Positions 39,242-50,396 of a stretch of DNA of 64,000 bases are shown here, one piece after another. The position numbers and the translations under genes were made by a program. The notes under the pieces are model-generated. The model saw nothing but the letters and a program-made list of their open reading frames with translations, did no database searches and was not told the DNA's origin. Numbering within the stretch: the first letter of the stretch is position 1; each line of letters starts with the position of its first letter. The stretch spans positions 1-64,000 of the forward strand of contig VUYT01000031.1 of assembly GCA_008802785.1 (NCBI GenBank), given 5' to 3'. This stretch comes from Symmetrospora coprosmae. Its lineage: Eukaryota > Basidiomycota > Cystobasidiomycetes > Symmetrosporaceae.

Positions 39242-41516
39242 ATGCCCCTCCGCAACAGCGACATTGCCTGTCGTAGCCAGCAGACTCGATTTGACCCTCT
39301 GCAGGGCGGAGTGTCCGCACTGAAGCGGGAGCTTGATCTGAAGGACGTTTCCATCTCCATCGGCAACAGGGAGATCCTGTCCGATGCACACATCAAGCTC
39401 AATGCGGGCGTGCGCTACGTGCTGCACGCCAGAAATGGGCAGGGCAAGAGCACCATCCTCCGAGCAATCAGCGAGCGCCTCATCCCCGGGATACCTTTGG
39501 ACTTGCGCATTGCATGCCTTCAGCAACGCGACGAAGACGCTGGATCGTCCCTGACCCCGAAGGGCGACGCTGCGGGCAACGGCCCAGGCGGAGGCCGAGC
39601 GGGCCAGGCGGAGACACCAAGCCAACTCGTTGTGAGAAGCGACACAGATATGATGTCGGCACTGCGCAAGCGAGATCGTAGGTCCAACTTTGCGACTGCC
39701 TTGTCGCGCCAGGGAGTATTCATCCTGATCCTGCTGCACCCAGGTCTGCAAGCTGCCCTCGATGACGTTGACCACCCGGAAGCTCCCGCCAAACTTGTTC
39801 GCCAGCTTCGGCACGAGGACACGTTAAAGCAGCTCGAGATTGCCAAGTCGTTGGCGGAACTGCGTAGCGGAACCAGAGGTTCCAAAGCCCGCAAAGCATT
39901 GATTGATGCGGAGAACGACGTCGCGGCTACCCTCGACAGGTGGGTAAGCTTTCGATGTGAGTCACATTGACACCAACTGACCCGCTTGACCGTCTAGACT
40001 CGATATCAGCGACACCTCCACAATCTCTATAGCCCACGAAACGGCCGAAGCTGTAAGGCTGTTGGCGGACGTCGAGGCCGACCTGCAAGCGTTGTCGGCC
40101 GATACTGCCCAGGTGCGCGCCGATGGGCTGTTACGAGGTCTCGGCTTCTCCGCAGAGCGCATGCATCAGCCGCTGTCAGCGCTGTCAGATGGCTGGTGTA
40201 TGCGCGCTCGCCTGGCCGCGGCCCTCTTCAAGCCGTGCCACCTCCTTCTCCTCGACGAGCCCACCTCATTCCTCGATTTCTCATCGGTCCTTTGGCTCGA
40301 AAGCCACCTCGCTCAAGCGCTGCCTATCGACACGGCACTGCTTCTAGTGACACACGATCGTGCACTAGCTGATCGCGTGGCGGATGAGACCATCGTGATG
40401 CGAGACGCGCAGCTGGAGTACTTTGCTGGCAATCTCAGCGAATACTATGAAGAGCGCGAAAAGAAGACCATATGGATGACTTCAATGAAGGAGGCGCAGG
40501 AGAGACAGACTGCGCATATGGAGAAGACGATTCAGGGCAACCTCCCAGCCGCCAAACGATCCGGGGACGATAAGAAGCTCAAACAGGTCGCATCCAGGCA
40601 GAAGAAGCTGGAGGATAGGATGGGCCTGCAGGTCAGCGCGAAGGGCACACGATTCAAGCTGAACAGGGATCTTGCCGGGTACCACACTTCCAAACGGGCG
40701 GAAATCGAAATCCCAAAGGACGAGGTCCGTAGCAGATTCACCTTGCCAACGGCGAAGCTCTCCCTAGGACCGGCAAAGACAACTGGCCCGCTAGTCAGCT
40801 GTGACAACCTTGGCTATACCTACCGTGGCTCGGAGGATCCCCTGTTCAAGGGCTTCAGCATGTCTTTGCGGGCGGGCGAAAGAGTGGGCTTCATTGGCGA
40901 GAACGGCGCGGGGAAGAGCACTCTGCTGTCTTGTCTTTTCCGGTCCGGAGACGCATCGCAACTCGGCAAGATTGACGGAACAGTTTCACTCTCCTCTGGC
41001 GTCGCTGTCGGACATTTCTCGCAGTCGCACGTCGACACACTTCCATCTGCTTTGACGGCACTCGCCGTCATGGCACTGCCGACCGAGCAGGAAGCACGCT
41101 CTGCGTTGGCCTCTCTAGGTCTCGCCGGGAAGATCGTATCAGATGTCCCCATCTCTCAGCTTTCCGGAGGCCAACGTGTCCGCGTTGCCCTCGCTCGCAT
41201 CCTGTTTCCTGTCGCCCCCGACATCCTCGTGCTCGACGAGATTTCTACGCATCTGGACGCTGATACGGTGCAGAACCTGGCTTCCGAGCTCAGACACTAC
41301 CATGGAGCAGTTTGCCTCGTCTCTCACGACCGATGGTTCCTCGAAGCCGTGCTGGAGGAAGGGGATAGTAGGCAAGACGATGACGAGAAAGCGAACGACA
41401 GAATCAGTAGCGAAGGGACCCTCTTCTGGCTTAATCGTGGCAAGGTTAAGCGTTTGGAGGGTGGCATGCATGAGTTCGAGGAGAAAATGAGGAGACGGGC
41501 GGTCAAGATGCGATAA
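39242..41516 (+). CDS. ABC-F family ATPase with degenerate first half
   Basis: Soluble tandem-ATPase protein of the ABC-F class, which typically acts on ribosomes; no membrane segments are visible. First half: Walker A reads ARNGQGKST (Ala for the usual first Gly), signature LSDGWCMRARLAAAL, Walker B HLLLLDEPTSFLDF, H-loop LLVTHDRAL. The ABC-F linker carries YYEEREKKTIWMTSMKEAQE. Second half: complete GENGAGKSTLLS, LSGGQRVRVALARIL, ILVLDEISTHLD (Ile for the common Pro) and CLVSHDRWFLEAV. One intron near 39943-39998 (TLDR joined to LDISDTS). About 740 residues. Start ATG 39242 (CACCATG). An Arg/Lys-rich C-terminus ends in RRRAVKMR. It is not close to Arb1, Gcn20 or New1 by anything I can see. 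Confidence 0.86.
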
Positions 41517-41812
41517 GACCGGGGGATGATAGTTCCGTCATGCAACAATGCTCTGCGACAATGTCTGTGCTCCGGCATCTCGCATGTCTGTATACAATAG
41601 CGGTACCACCCGCAGTCGTCCAGGAGGGTCGCATCGGCTTAATTGCCACTAGTGGAGAAAGATCGGGTCAGCTTCTTCCGTAATGTGCGTCAGGACTAGC
41701 AACTCACGAGTACGGTATACTGTTCTCGCCGCTAGAGGGCGCAAAGCAACGATGGTCGGTGGTATCAGTAGAAGAATCGCGTTGATGGAAGACCGCCGAT
41801 CCCAATGGAAAC
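41517..41812. other. Convergent intergenic region
   Basis: Short 3'-to-3' spacer; nothing else seen. Confidence 0.5.
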
Positions 41813-43306
41813 CTACCTCTTCTTGATCATGCTCTTGCCGGCCAGAGCCTTTCTCAAGGAAGCGACATCGTATGGGCTAGCATTGCCATTCTCTGCAGAG
41901 CCGCTGTCCTTCAGCATGCCCTTGGCGGCCTCGTCCTTCATGGTGGCGACCAGCTCAATAAGGTCCTCGACAGCCTGCTCCGAGATCTGGAAATGCAGAA
42001 CGATTCGCGCGCCGCCGAGGACAATCCTCTTGTTGCCATTCTCGTTATCAAGGGCTCGCCGGGTCAGCTCGGCAACGCTGAAACCGAGTGCTGACGTATC
42101 GATCCAGACCATGTTCGTTTCTGTCGGGAAGAGAAGCGTGACACCCAGCTGCTCCAGCGAAGTGGCAAGATGAGCTGCAAGAGCATGAACCCGAGGTAGT
42201 ATGGGCAGGGTGCGCTCCATCGCAAAGTCGGCAGCCACCGCCAGCCCTCCGCTTTGCCGCCAGCCGCCCTGAAAAGAAGGGTACAGATCAGAATCAGCCA
42301 GGAATGCCTGCGAGCGAAAGATAGCAGCCAAATGTTTCTGCGTACGCCGAGGAGCTTCCTGAACCACTTGGCCTTCTCGATGAATGCTTTGGGTCCGACC
42401 AGTAGCGAGCCGATAGGTGCACCGAGACCCTTCGACATACACAAAGAGACCGTCTCGAATGGTGCGCAAAGCTCCTTGAGGCTCTTTCCAGTCTTCGCCT
42501 GCACCTCCCACATCCTGGCGCCGTCACAGTGCATCGCAATTCCCTTCTCCTTTGCGAAATCGCTGATTCTGATGATCTCCTCTTGCGGAAAGACCATGCC
42601 CTGAAGGGTGTTCTCGAGGCAGATGAGGCGTGTCGGACAGAAGTGGATGTCGGGCTCGAGGATGAGGTTAGGAAGGATGTCGTCAAGGGTGATGTGCCTG
42701 CCATTAGAAGCGATCACGGCCATGGTCGTAGCTTGCGAATGGAAAGCAATACCGCCGGCCTCGTAGCGATGCACATGGGCACGAGAGTCGCAGATGACAG
42801 AGTAAGGAGGCTGATGGAGGTGAGTCCGGATCGCCAGCTCTGTGGCGTATGAGACAGTTCAGCTTTGCGTTGCTGAACCGGGCCAGTAGCTCGCAGCAGA
42901 AGCTCACGGTTGGTCATGGTACCGGTAGGGCAGAAGAGTGCAGCCTCTTTGCCGGCCAGCTTTGCGATCTTGTCCTGTAGCTGGTTGGTCTTGATGTCCT
43001 GCTTGTAGACATCGTCTCCAACGCTCGCTGTCGCCATGAGCCGGAGCATCTCCTCATCGGGTATGGTGATGGTGTCGCCTAGGGACAGCGACGAGTCATG
43101 TGTAACAAGGAGGACCTCTTCAGCATGTGTACCTGAGACGGCAGGCCACATGCTGCGCTCCAGGTCACGCGCTCACTTCGGAAATCTCTCTGTATGACAG
43201 TCAGCGCATCCTTCCGGTCGGCTGGCAGAGGCGCAGCACCATTCTTCTGGTTGGTAGGTGTGGCCGCACCAGATGCGGAGCCGGGGGAGTTGCTTGTAGA
43301 CACCAT
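41813..43306 (-). CDS. GLY1: L-threonine aldolase
   Basis: PLP enzyme splitting threonine (or allo-threonine) to glycine and acetaldehyde. Seen: a Ser/Ala-rich N-terminus (MVSTSNSPGSASGAATPT), DRKDALTVIQRDFR joined across an intron (near 43174-43083) to SDTITIPDEEMLRLMATASV, then GDDVYKQDIKTNQLQDKIA, GKEAALFCPTGTMTN, ICDSRAHVHRYEAGGIAF, AMHCDGARMWEVQ, and the PLP-lysine motif SLCMSKGLGAPIGSLLVG. After an intron near 42341-42271 come GGWRQSGGLAVAADFAMERT and a C-terminal domain ending in MIKKR. The length is typical. Start ATG 43306; the frame is open upstream but lacks an earlier ATG. The catalytic lysine is present. Confidence 0.93.
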
Positions 43307-43674
43307 TGGGCTGTCCTGGATTGACAGAGGCTGACTCAGGGAGAAAGTTGGCGGACCTGCTTTGCGTGTACCTGGCGGCTTCTTCCGTACGTTGAGCGTG
43401 CAGGGGTGCGTAGATCCTGGACGTGCTTCGCTACGCAAGCTGTAGCTGTGAATGGGTTCGGGAGAAGAGAACTTGCGACGAGAGCTGCATGTGATGGCTT
43501 TCCAGAGAGGTCCGGACGGCGACGGCGCCACCCTCCCGCTGGCCCTGAGTGGAGTTTCGGCACGCGGGATTCTGCCACGAGGCGATCGAGCTGCTCTGCG
43601 CTGCACTGCGACACCACTGCTTTGACGGAAAACGGATACAGTAGCTCATTTCTCGCAGCGACGGGTGTGCCGCT
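43307..43674. promoter_or_regulatory. Divergent promoter region, threonine aldolase / MFS
   Basis: Gap of 368 bp between divergent starts. The antisense frame here extends the aldolase frame but has no ATG. No clear site. Confidence 0.4.
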
Positions 43675-46162
43675 ATGCGAGCGCTTCGCGAGTTCCGACG
43701 CACCCCTTCGTCCGCCGTCCTCCTCAAGAATGGCCGACGCGACTCGACCCGTGACGTCCAGTCGGATGAAGCAGACGCCGACGAGCTGGAGCTACAGCAA
43801 CGACAGACCTCATCAGGAGAAGAGAGCGAATCCAAGACGGCACTCGACGAGACACTGAGCAAGATCGGCTTCGGCACCTACCAGAAGAAGCTGCTGTGAG
43901 GATGCACGCTCTCTGGAGCGGGCCGGCTCAGCAATAGCGCACACCTGCTCGGCGGTCCTGATGGGCTTGCCCTTGCATCACGCAATGTGCACATTGGCTG
44001 TCGACGTGATGCTACCAGCGTGCTGTGCGGATGTGGGTCTAGCTCGGCTGTTGATGTTGTTTGGTTCGACACGATGCATTTTCAATTCTAAACCATCCTC
44101 TCTCTTGCAATCGCAGTCGGCTGGCTGGCAGATAATGTGAGGTTGCTTGCCATTGTCACTGATCTGTGGAGCCTCGCTGAGGCTATTGTCGTCCTTTCTG
44201 AAGATGTGGCTTCAGGTGAGCCAAGCTCGCTTTGACCTGGCTCATCCGCTGCTTGGTCCGACAAGCCCCTTATGCCGGATATTCCAAAGTGTGTTGCGGT
44301 CATACTTCCCAGAGTACAAGGTGCGCAGAACTGCTGCATTACACCTGCGGTAAGCGCCGAGCGTAATGCTGAGCGACGGAATCTCGATACAGACGAATTC
44401 GAGATCTCGGACAACTGGATAGGCATGCTCTCAAGCTCGATCTTCACTGGCATGATGATCGGAGCATGGTCGTGGGGCAGCTGTGAGTGGAGCGAGCTTT
44501 AGGAATCCCCACCTCACCGTACCACGGCCTGACCAGCTGTTACCTGCCTCCAACAGACTCCGATTCCTTTGGACGAGTCGGCGCCTTCAAGGGCACTCTG
44601 CTCCTGACCTCAATATTTGGCATCCTTGCCGGCTTCTCGACGTCTTTCACAATGCTCTGCTTCTCCTTCTTTGGCCTGGGACTCGGTGTTGGCGGCAGCA
44701 TGCCTACGGACGGCACCATCTTCCTCGAGAATCTGCCCGAAGAGTATCATTACCTCTTGACAGGCCTATCAGTCTTCTTCTCTCTAGGCGCCATCCTCAC
44801 TTCATCCATTGCACTGTACATCATCCCGAGGCACAGTTGTCCGGAAGACGAGCCTTTGGACAAGTGCAACTTTGCCGAGCAGAACCAAGGATGGCGCTAC
44901 CTTATGTCGACACTGGCGATCATCACGGTCATCTTCTTTCTCTGCCGCCTACTCTTCTTCCGACTTCACGAAAGCCCGAAATATGTGAGTAACGTGTTTC
45001 GCAATTGCGAATGTCAGCGGGCGCTGAGTACAGACGCCTCATATCGATCTGTCAGCTCGTCACCGCAGGGCAGGATCAGGAGGCTGTTGATGTGCTGCAA
45101 TACATCTCCGATCACAACGGTAGCGCCTTCAACTTTCAGCTCGCGGACGTCGAGGATGGCGCGCAGGATAAGTCCAGTATTCGGTTGGCCTCCAGCGCAT
45201 ACCAGCGCCTGGAGTCTGGCGAGACTGAAGAAACGGATCCACAGCGAGCAAATGCGAAGCGACAGATATCGGAAAGCGACGTAGCCGTCCTGTCTGAACA
45301 TGGTCAAGGCTGGAGGCGAACGCTGCAAGATTACTCTGACCGGATATCGGCTCTGCTCGAGCCAAGACTTCGGAAAACTACGCTCATCGTCTGGACTCTA
45401 TGGTTCTCGGTGTCTGCAGCATATACGTGGGCACAAGGCACCACTGTAGTCCGCCCGCCTTGAGGTCGATCGAGTCTGACGCTACCGACTACACCCAGCA
45501 TATTCAATGTCTTCCTGCCGCGATTCCTTGAAGAAAAGCTCGGCAAGACCCCAGGCGGCGACAGTCGAACAGAGTCACTGCAGGAATACTGCATCTACAC
45601 CTTGGCCGGGTGAGTGGTGTTCTACAGCTGCAATCGTCTGATGCCCTTTTCCGAGCAAATCCGAGTACAAGGCTGACTACATCCGGTACCTACAGACTGC
45701 CCGGCTCACTGGTTGGCGCTGGCCTCGAAAAGCGCATGGGCAAGAAGCAGGCAATGGCGCTATCCACTCTAGCTACCTCGCTCGGCATCCTCGCCTTTGC
45801 CTTCATGAGCTCACAAACGGGGACGATGCTGGTCAGCGTTTGGATCTCCTTCCAGGGCACACTGATGTATGCTATCATCTGTGAGTGCCTTCTCCCTCGG
45901 AACGCGATCCATCAGCCCAAGCTTTGCTACGCTGACCGACAGTTACTCTCGTCTGGCCTTCACAGACGGGTACACGCCTCGCCTGTTTCCCGTTGCACAT
46001 CGAGGAACAGCTACCGGCATTGCCTCTGCCCTATCGCGACTAGCGGGGATGACGGCACCAATAGCCACAGGAGTGCTTCTGACCATTTCGACTTCGCTGC
46101 CGCTGTACATTTCGGCGTCTCTCTTCTTTGCGAGTGCCATCCTGATGGCCTTGCTGCGGTGA
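43675..46162 (+). CDS. MFS transporter, SV2/SVOP-like
   Basis: Twelve-TM carrier of the SV2/metabolite:H+ symporter-like branch of MFS. Seen: DETLSKIGFGTYQKKLL before TM1, VGWLADN, WIGMLSSSIFTGMMIGAWSW, the conserved YSDSFGRVGAFKGTLLLTS loop (reached across an intron near 44484-44559), FFGLGLGVGGSMPTDGTIF, ENLPEEYHYLLTGLSVFFSL, a large external loop with HSCPEDEPLDKCNFAEQNQG, FRLHESPKY, a cytoplasmic loop of about 110 residues, IFNVFLPRFLEEKLGKTPGG, GLEKRMGKKQAMALSTLATS, and YTPRLFPVAHRGTATGIASA. About seven introns. Start ATG 43675; the stop 46160-46162 follows LMALLR. The substrate is unknown. The neighbours give no clue. Confidence 0.85.
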
Positions 46163-46695
46163 TGCCTCCGCAGAGGACGTGTAGATGCACATGACTACTC
46201 CAGCGTATTAGATTCTACGCTACGACCTGTTGTTGTACAATACATGCGTAGCTGGTCAAGCACGAGTCCAACCTCGAGCTCCGCTCATCTCCAGCCTTGA
46301 GCTCCGCTCATCCTCATCACCGGGAGTTCCGGACGGCGACTCAGCTTTGCCGAGAGATGCCGAGCGCGTCATGCGGGCTGGAGAGGCAAGCTTGAATTGA
46401 ATTTCCTTGGCCAACCACAGCAGCAAGAGCCACGAGACAGAGCTCTCCGTGTCTCTTCGTCCTGTCAACGTCTGTGCACTGCTACGCCCACCTGACCCTT
46501 CCAGCTTCTCCTCTCTCTCGCACCGCTCGAACATATCACGAGGCGGCTATCAATCTCCACGCGGCAATCAGCCCAACGGCAATCAGCCAGCTGATTGAAG
46601 ATCATCTTCAGCAAGGGCAAGCGCGTGTCACGCAGGACACGATCGCATTCTCATCCTCCAGGACTACTTCTGCTCCGCACGACACAGTCACCCAG
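46163..46695. other. Intergenic region with a short tandem duplication
   Basis: Upstream region of the methyltransferase gene. The 14-mer GAGCTCCGCTCATC occurs at 46276 and again at 46299, a 23-bp direct duplication. No gene is seen. Confidence 0.5.
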
Positions 46696-48198
46696 ATGGC
46701 TATTCTTCCCCTCAGCTTTGGCGGGGCCAGCGGCGCGTCCTACCGCCCTCTCTTCTCGTCCAACCCGCTGCAGGCCCACCCTCTGCACTTCGCTCTCACC
46801 GCCCTGCTCTTCCTCGCATGCATTGGTCTGTACAACCGTGATCCATACCCAACACGGATCGACTTTATCAGTACGGGCGCCGGGACCAGCAGGGAGCTCA
46901 CCCTGAGCCAGCGTCTGCAACGCTCCGAAGATGCTTTTCAGAGAAGCATTGCGAGCCGGGCCTACCTCTACCAGCAGTATGGCAAGGACCCAGAGTCCTT
47001 CCCTTCTGAGCCCCCATATGAGCCTCTGCTCGCTGGCGTGCGGCAATTGTGCCTTCCCTGTTCCCGAGCTGACTCACTATTTCCCCGTCAGACCCCGCCA
47101 TGACGGTTTGGGACTTTAGCTACCCTTCCTTCAACTGCCCTTTCGAGTTTGAGCGCATTGGATGTGCGGGAGAGTGAGTGTCATCGTGTCCTGACGGAGA
47201 CCATGACCTGAATCCGGCTGACGCGCTTCTGGCTATTCCTGCCAGCGGCGGCAAGTGGACGTGTGGGCTGTCGCGTTTGGCAGAGCAGAAGGAAGTCGTC
47301 GTATACAGCTTCGGCATCAACGGCGAGTCCTCTTTCGAGGAGGAGATCCTGAAGCGGGTGCCAGGTAGTCAAGTCTGGGGGTACGACTTCAGTGTCAAGA
47401 GCGTGAGTCGATGGGATGCAGGACCTTACGTACGTGTCCGAGAGCACATCTGATGTGCCCTTGACGTCCCTTCTCCTTTTTGTAGTTCGGACCGCAGATC
47501 TCGCGATCCCATGCATCCAGGACGCACTTTTTCGCCCAGGGATTGAGCGGAACAGATGACCCTACCGGCGATCCTCCCATGTACACGCTCGAGCATCTGA
47601 TGAAAATCAATGGCCACGACTTCATTGACGTGCTCAAGGTCGAGTGAGTACAAGTTTAGGTGGATGTGGTCTCAGAAAGGCTGCGCGGCTGGACGACGTA
47701 TGACCGGTAGAAGGTGTAGACGCGATCTGACGCATGGCTTTGCTCCCTCCTTCTACTGCCCTCACCATCGTCTCACAGCATCGAGACGTCCGAGTTTGGC
47801 GTTCTCGACGATGTGATCGCTGCGTATCAGGGCCGGCCCCTGCCGTTCGGTCAGCTGCTCATCGAAATTCACGCATGGAAATGGCAAAAGCCGAAAGTCT
47901 CCACGATGGTTCCGTGGCTCGAGAACCTCGAGAAGGCGGGCTTGCGGCCATTCATGTCGGAGCCTAGCCTTGGTAAGCAGACCTATCGCTTGTGGTCACG
48001 AATAAAGACACGTCGCCCGCTGACAGCCGCACGATAATATGTTAGTGGCGGCAAACTATCATGGTCTTCCGCAGCTCGCAGAGGTGAGTGTCGCAAGGCT
48101 GGATGTCGTGAGGTGATGGCTACTGACTGAATGGCTCCGGTCCGCAGTACTCGTTCATCAACGTGCGAGGCAAGCACGCACTCATTGCCGATGTGTAA
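46696..48198 (+). CDS. Methyltransf_22 (METTL24-like) membrane-anchored protein
   Basis: Putative methyltransferase of the Methyltransf_22 family. Seen: one N-terminal membrane segment (PLHFALTALLFLACIGLYNR), a helical stem (RSIASRAYLYQQYGKDPESF), then the family core: TVWDFSYPSFNCPFEFERIG, GDGGKWTCGLSRLAEQK, VVYSFGINGESSFEEEIL, VWGYDFSVKS, RTHFFAQGLSG, MYTLEHLMKINGHDFIDVLK, the IETSEFGVLDD motif and LPFGQLLIEIHAWKW, ending at YSFINVRGKHALIADV. The topology is that of a type II Golgi/ER protein. Introns near 47036-47091, 47176-47248, 47403-47486, 47645-47781, 47972-48042 and 48083-48147. The first intron has no phase-consistent GT donor (see findings). Start ATG 46696 (MAILPLSFGG). The acceptor molecule is unknown. 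Confidence 0.82.
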
Positions 48199-48422
48199 GT
48201 ATCTAATCTGTAAGACAGGCGTGCTCGGCGCATGTAGGTAGCATAGTATTTCTGCAGACTTCGTGGTAAGGCAGCTTGGCAACAACAACAACCGCACCAC
48301 GAAAAGTACCTCAGGTGTCGGCTTGAGACCCTGTGCCGCATGCTACCTGTAATGCGAGCGCACCGCATTGTCCGGAATACCCGTGTGTCAGGAGGGCAGT
48401 CGCAGGGGCAGTCCCGTTATCT

Positions 48423-50053
48423 TCATTTCTTCCTGGCTGCTAGCTGCCTCAGCAGACCCTCGACAACCTGCACGTCGTCCTCGTCCTCGTCCTCCTCTTC
48501 CTCCTCTTCATAGTCGGCTTCTCCGTCGAAATCGGCGAAAGGCGCGACCGGCTCCGTAGGTATGAGGTGCCTGTCTTGACGAGATGCCCCCGCCAGCCGC
48601 ATCTCCGCACTGTTGCCGGATGTTGTATCCACCCGTGTGGACCTCGAGCCGCTACGTGCAGCCCTTGCACTCTTTCCTCCACCATTTTCTCCCGTGTTGC
48701 CGCCTGTGTGTTGATCCCGGTCTCCATCTGTCTCGCCCTCCGTCTCTGTCGAGGTCGGCTCTTCTGCAGACTCCGCAGATTCCGCAATCTGTTCCTCAAC
48801 GCCATCGACGTGTCGACGCATCATGTGCTTCTTGAGCTGCTTATTGCTGCTGAATTCCTTGCCCTTGCATTCCGCATGCGGACAGATGGGAGGATGAGCG
48901 GTCCTGTTGTGCGCCTGGAGGGCCGTCCAGTTGCTAAACTTTGGCTTCTCGCCAACGGGGTGCGATGAGTGCAGGCAGACGTAGCGTTCATCTGCGAATA
49001 CACAACAAAGCATGCCTGTCAGTAGAGCTCGGCCACTGTGGGGTGGTCGGTTCAGCCGGTTAGTGCTCACTATCGTGAATCTTGGCGTGTGTTCTGAGTT
49101 TTGAGCCAGTGCTGAAGGACATTTCGCATCCCTCTGCAGTGCAGATGAAAGGCTTCGTACCCTCGGGCATGTGCTCTTCTGCGATGTGGGAGCGCAGCTT
49201 GTGGTGCTTGTTGAAGCGTTCTCCGCAGTCGTCACACTATGAAGGAACCGGGATATCAGATCCAACCTTCCCCAAGCATCGTGTACAACCAAGTCTTGGT
49301 ACTCACCTTGTAGAGATCTTTATCTTTCTCGTGCACAAGCTTTACGTGTCGCTTGAGGTGCTGACTTGTCCAGAAGCGCTTGCCACAACCCTCCTCATCG
49401 CACGCCAGCGGCTTTTCGCTGTCGCCCTTGTGGGTACGGAGATGTGCAGCGAGATGTGTCTCTCGCAGATAGGTCGCATCGCACCCCTCGAATGTACACT
49501 TGAACGGTCGGTCTCCAGTGTGCGAGCGCATGTGCTCAGCCAGTCGGACCGGCTTTGTGTACGTCTTTGAGCATCCTTCCCAGGTGCAATGGTATCGCGA
49601 CCTTCGATTGACAGGCTTCCTAGGGGCTGACTCGAGGTGTTTGGAAGGGCTGGCTGGGATAGGTACTGGCTGGCTCGTCGAAGCTGAAGGTGAAGCTGAA
49701 GCTGAAGAAGGGGTGGGACCTGCTTGCATCCCGCTTGCGCCCGAGAAAGGCGCGGTTGCCCCCGTTGTCCCATTGGACATGTTCTCCTGCTCATCTGCCG
49801 GACCACTGTGCCGATATGCGCTCCTGCTGCCTCTCCAAGCTGTGGACGCTTCAGGCGACGCCCGCTCGTCGGAAGAGCTCTCGCTGCTTGTAGTAGGGCG
49901 GGCACCCCTGGCGGTCTGAGACGCGGTCATCCGGACCATCTTGCCGTTGACGATCCTGACAGTTGAGACATCCTTGTCCTGCCGTGTCGACGTCTGCTGG
50001 CGTGCCCCTCCTCGCTTGCGCTTGCCTAGAGCGGAGGCTGTGGACATGTCCAT
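48423..50053 (-). CDS. TFC2: Transcription factor IIIA
   Basis: C2H2 zinc-finger protein that nucleates RNA polymerase III transcription of 5S rRNA. Seen: a basic N-terminus (ALGKRKRGGARQQ), a Ser/Ala/Pro-rich region, then consecutive fingers: YHCTWEGCSKTYTKPVRLAE, FKCTFEGCDATYLRETHLAA, LACDEEGCGKRFWTSQHLKR, YKCDDCGERFNKHHKLRSH, FICTAEGCEMSFSTGSKLRT, YVCLHSSHPVGEKPKFSNWT and PICPHAECKGKEFSSNKQLK. At least seven fingers are visible. The TGDRPFKC linker and the long gaps match fungal TFIIIA. The tail is acidic (ADYEEEEEEDEDEDDVQVV). Two introns, near 49302-49237 and 49073-48994. Start ATG 50053, with a second in-frame ATG two codons later. A GAAGCT-type microsatellite encodes Ser/Ala repeats near 49680-49705. 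Confidence 0.87.
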
Positions 50054-50396
50054 GGCCACACTGGCCGTTGGCAATCTGCTGCCGGCAGGAATGGGCGGGA
50101 GCGGATGACACGAAGCACTTGTTCAAGTCCTTTCAGCTGCTGTCCGTTGCCATGAGTGTATTCGTCATGACGAGAGGAGGGCGCGGAGCAAGGGAACGAG
50201 GGAGAGGAGATCAGGCAAGGATTTCTCGCACGTGCAACGCCACCACAGGACAGTGCGACAGACAAGCAAGAGCAATGAGGAGGAGCGATGGACGAGTGCA
50301 ACCAGTCGCTGTGTTGCTTTTGCACTAGCTACAACCGCAGCCGACCATCAGCTGCGGCCTCGATGATGTCCAACCCGGGCGGCAGATAACCCCACT
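50054..50396. other. Intergenic, promoter of TFIIIA
   Basis: Spacer between eIF3h (3' end) and TFIIIA (5' end) on the same strand. It has a purine-rich GAGGAGGGCGCGGAGC-type stretch near 50174. No gene seen. Confidence 0.45.
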
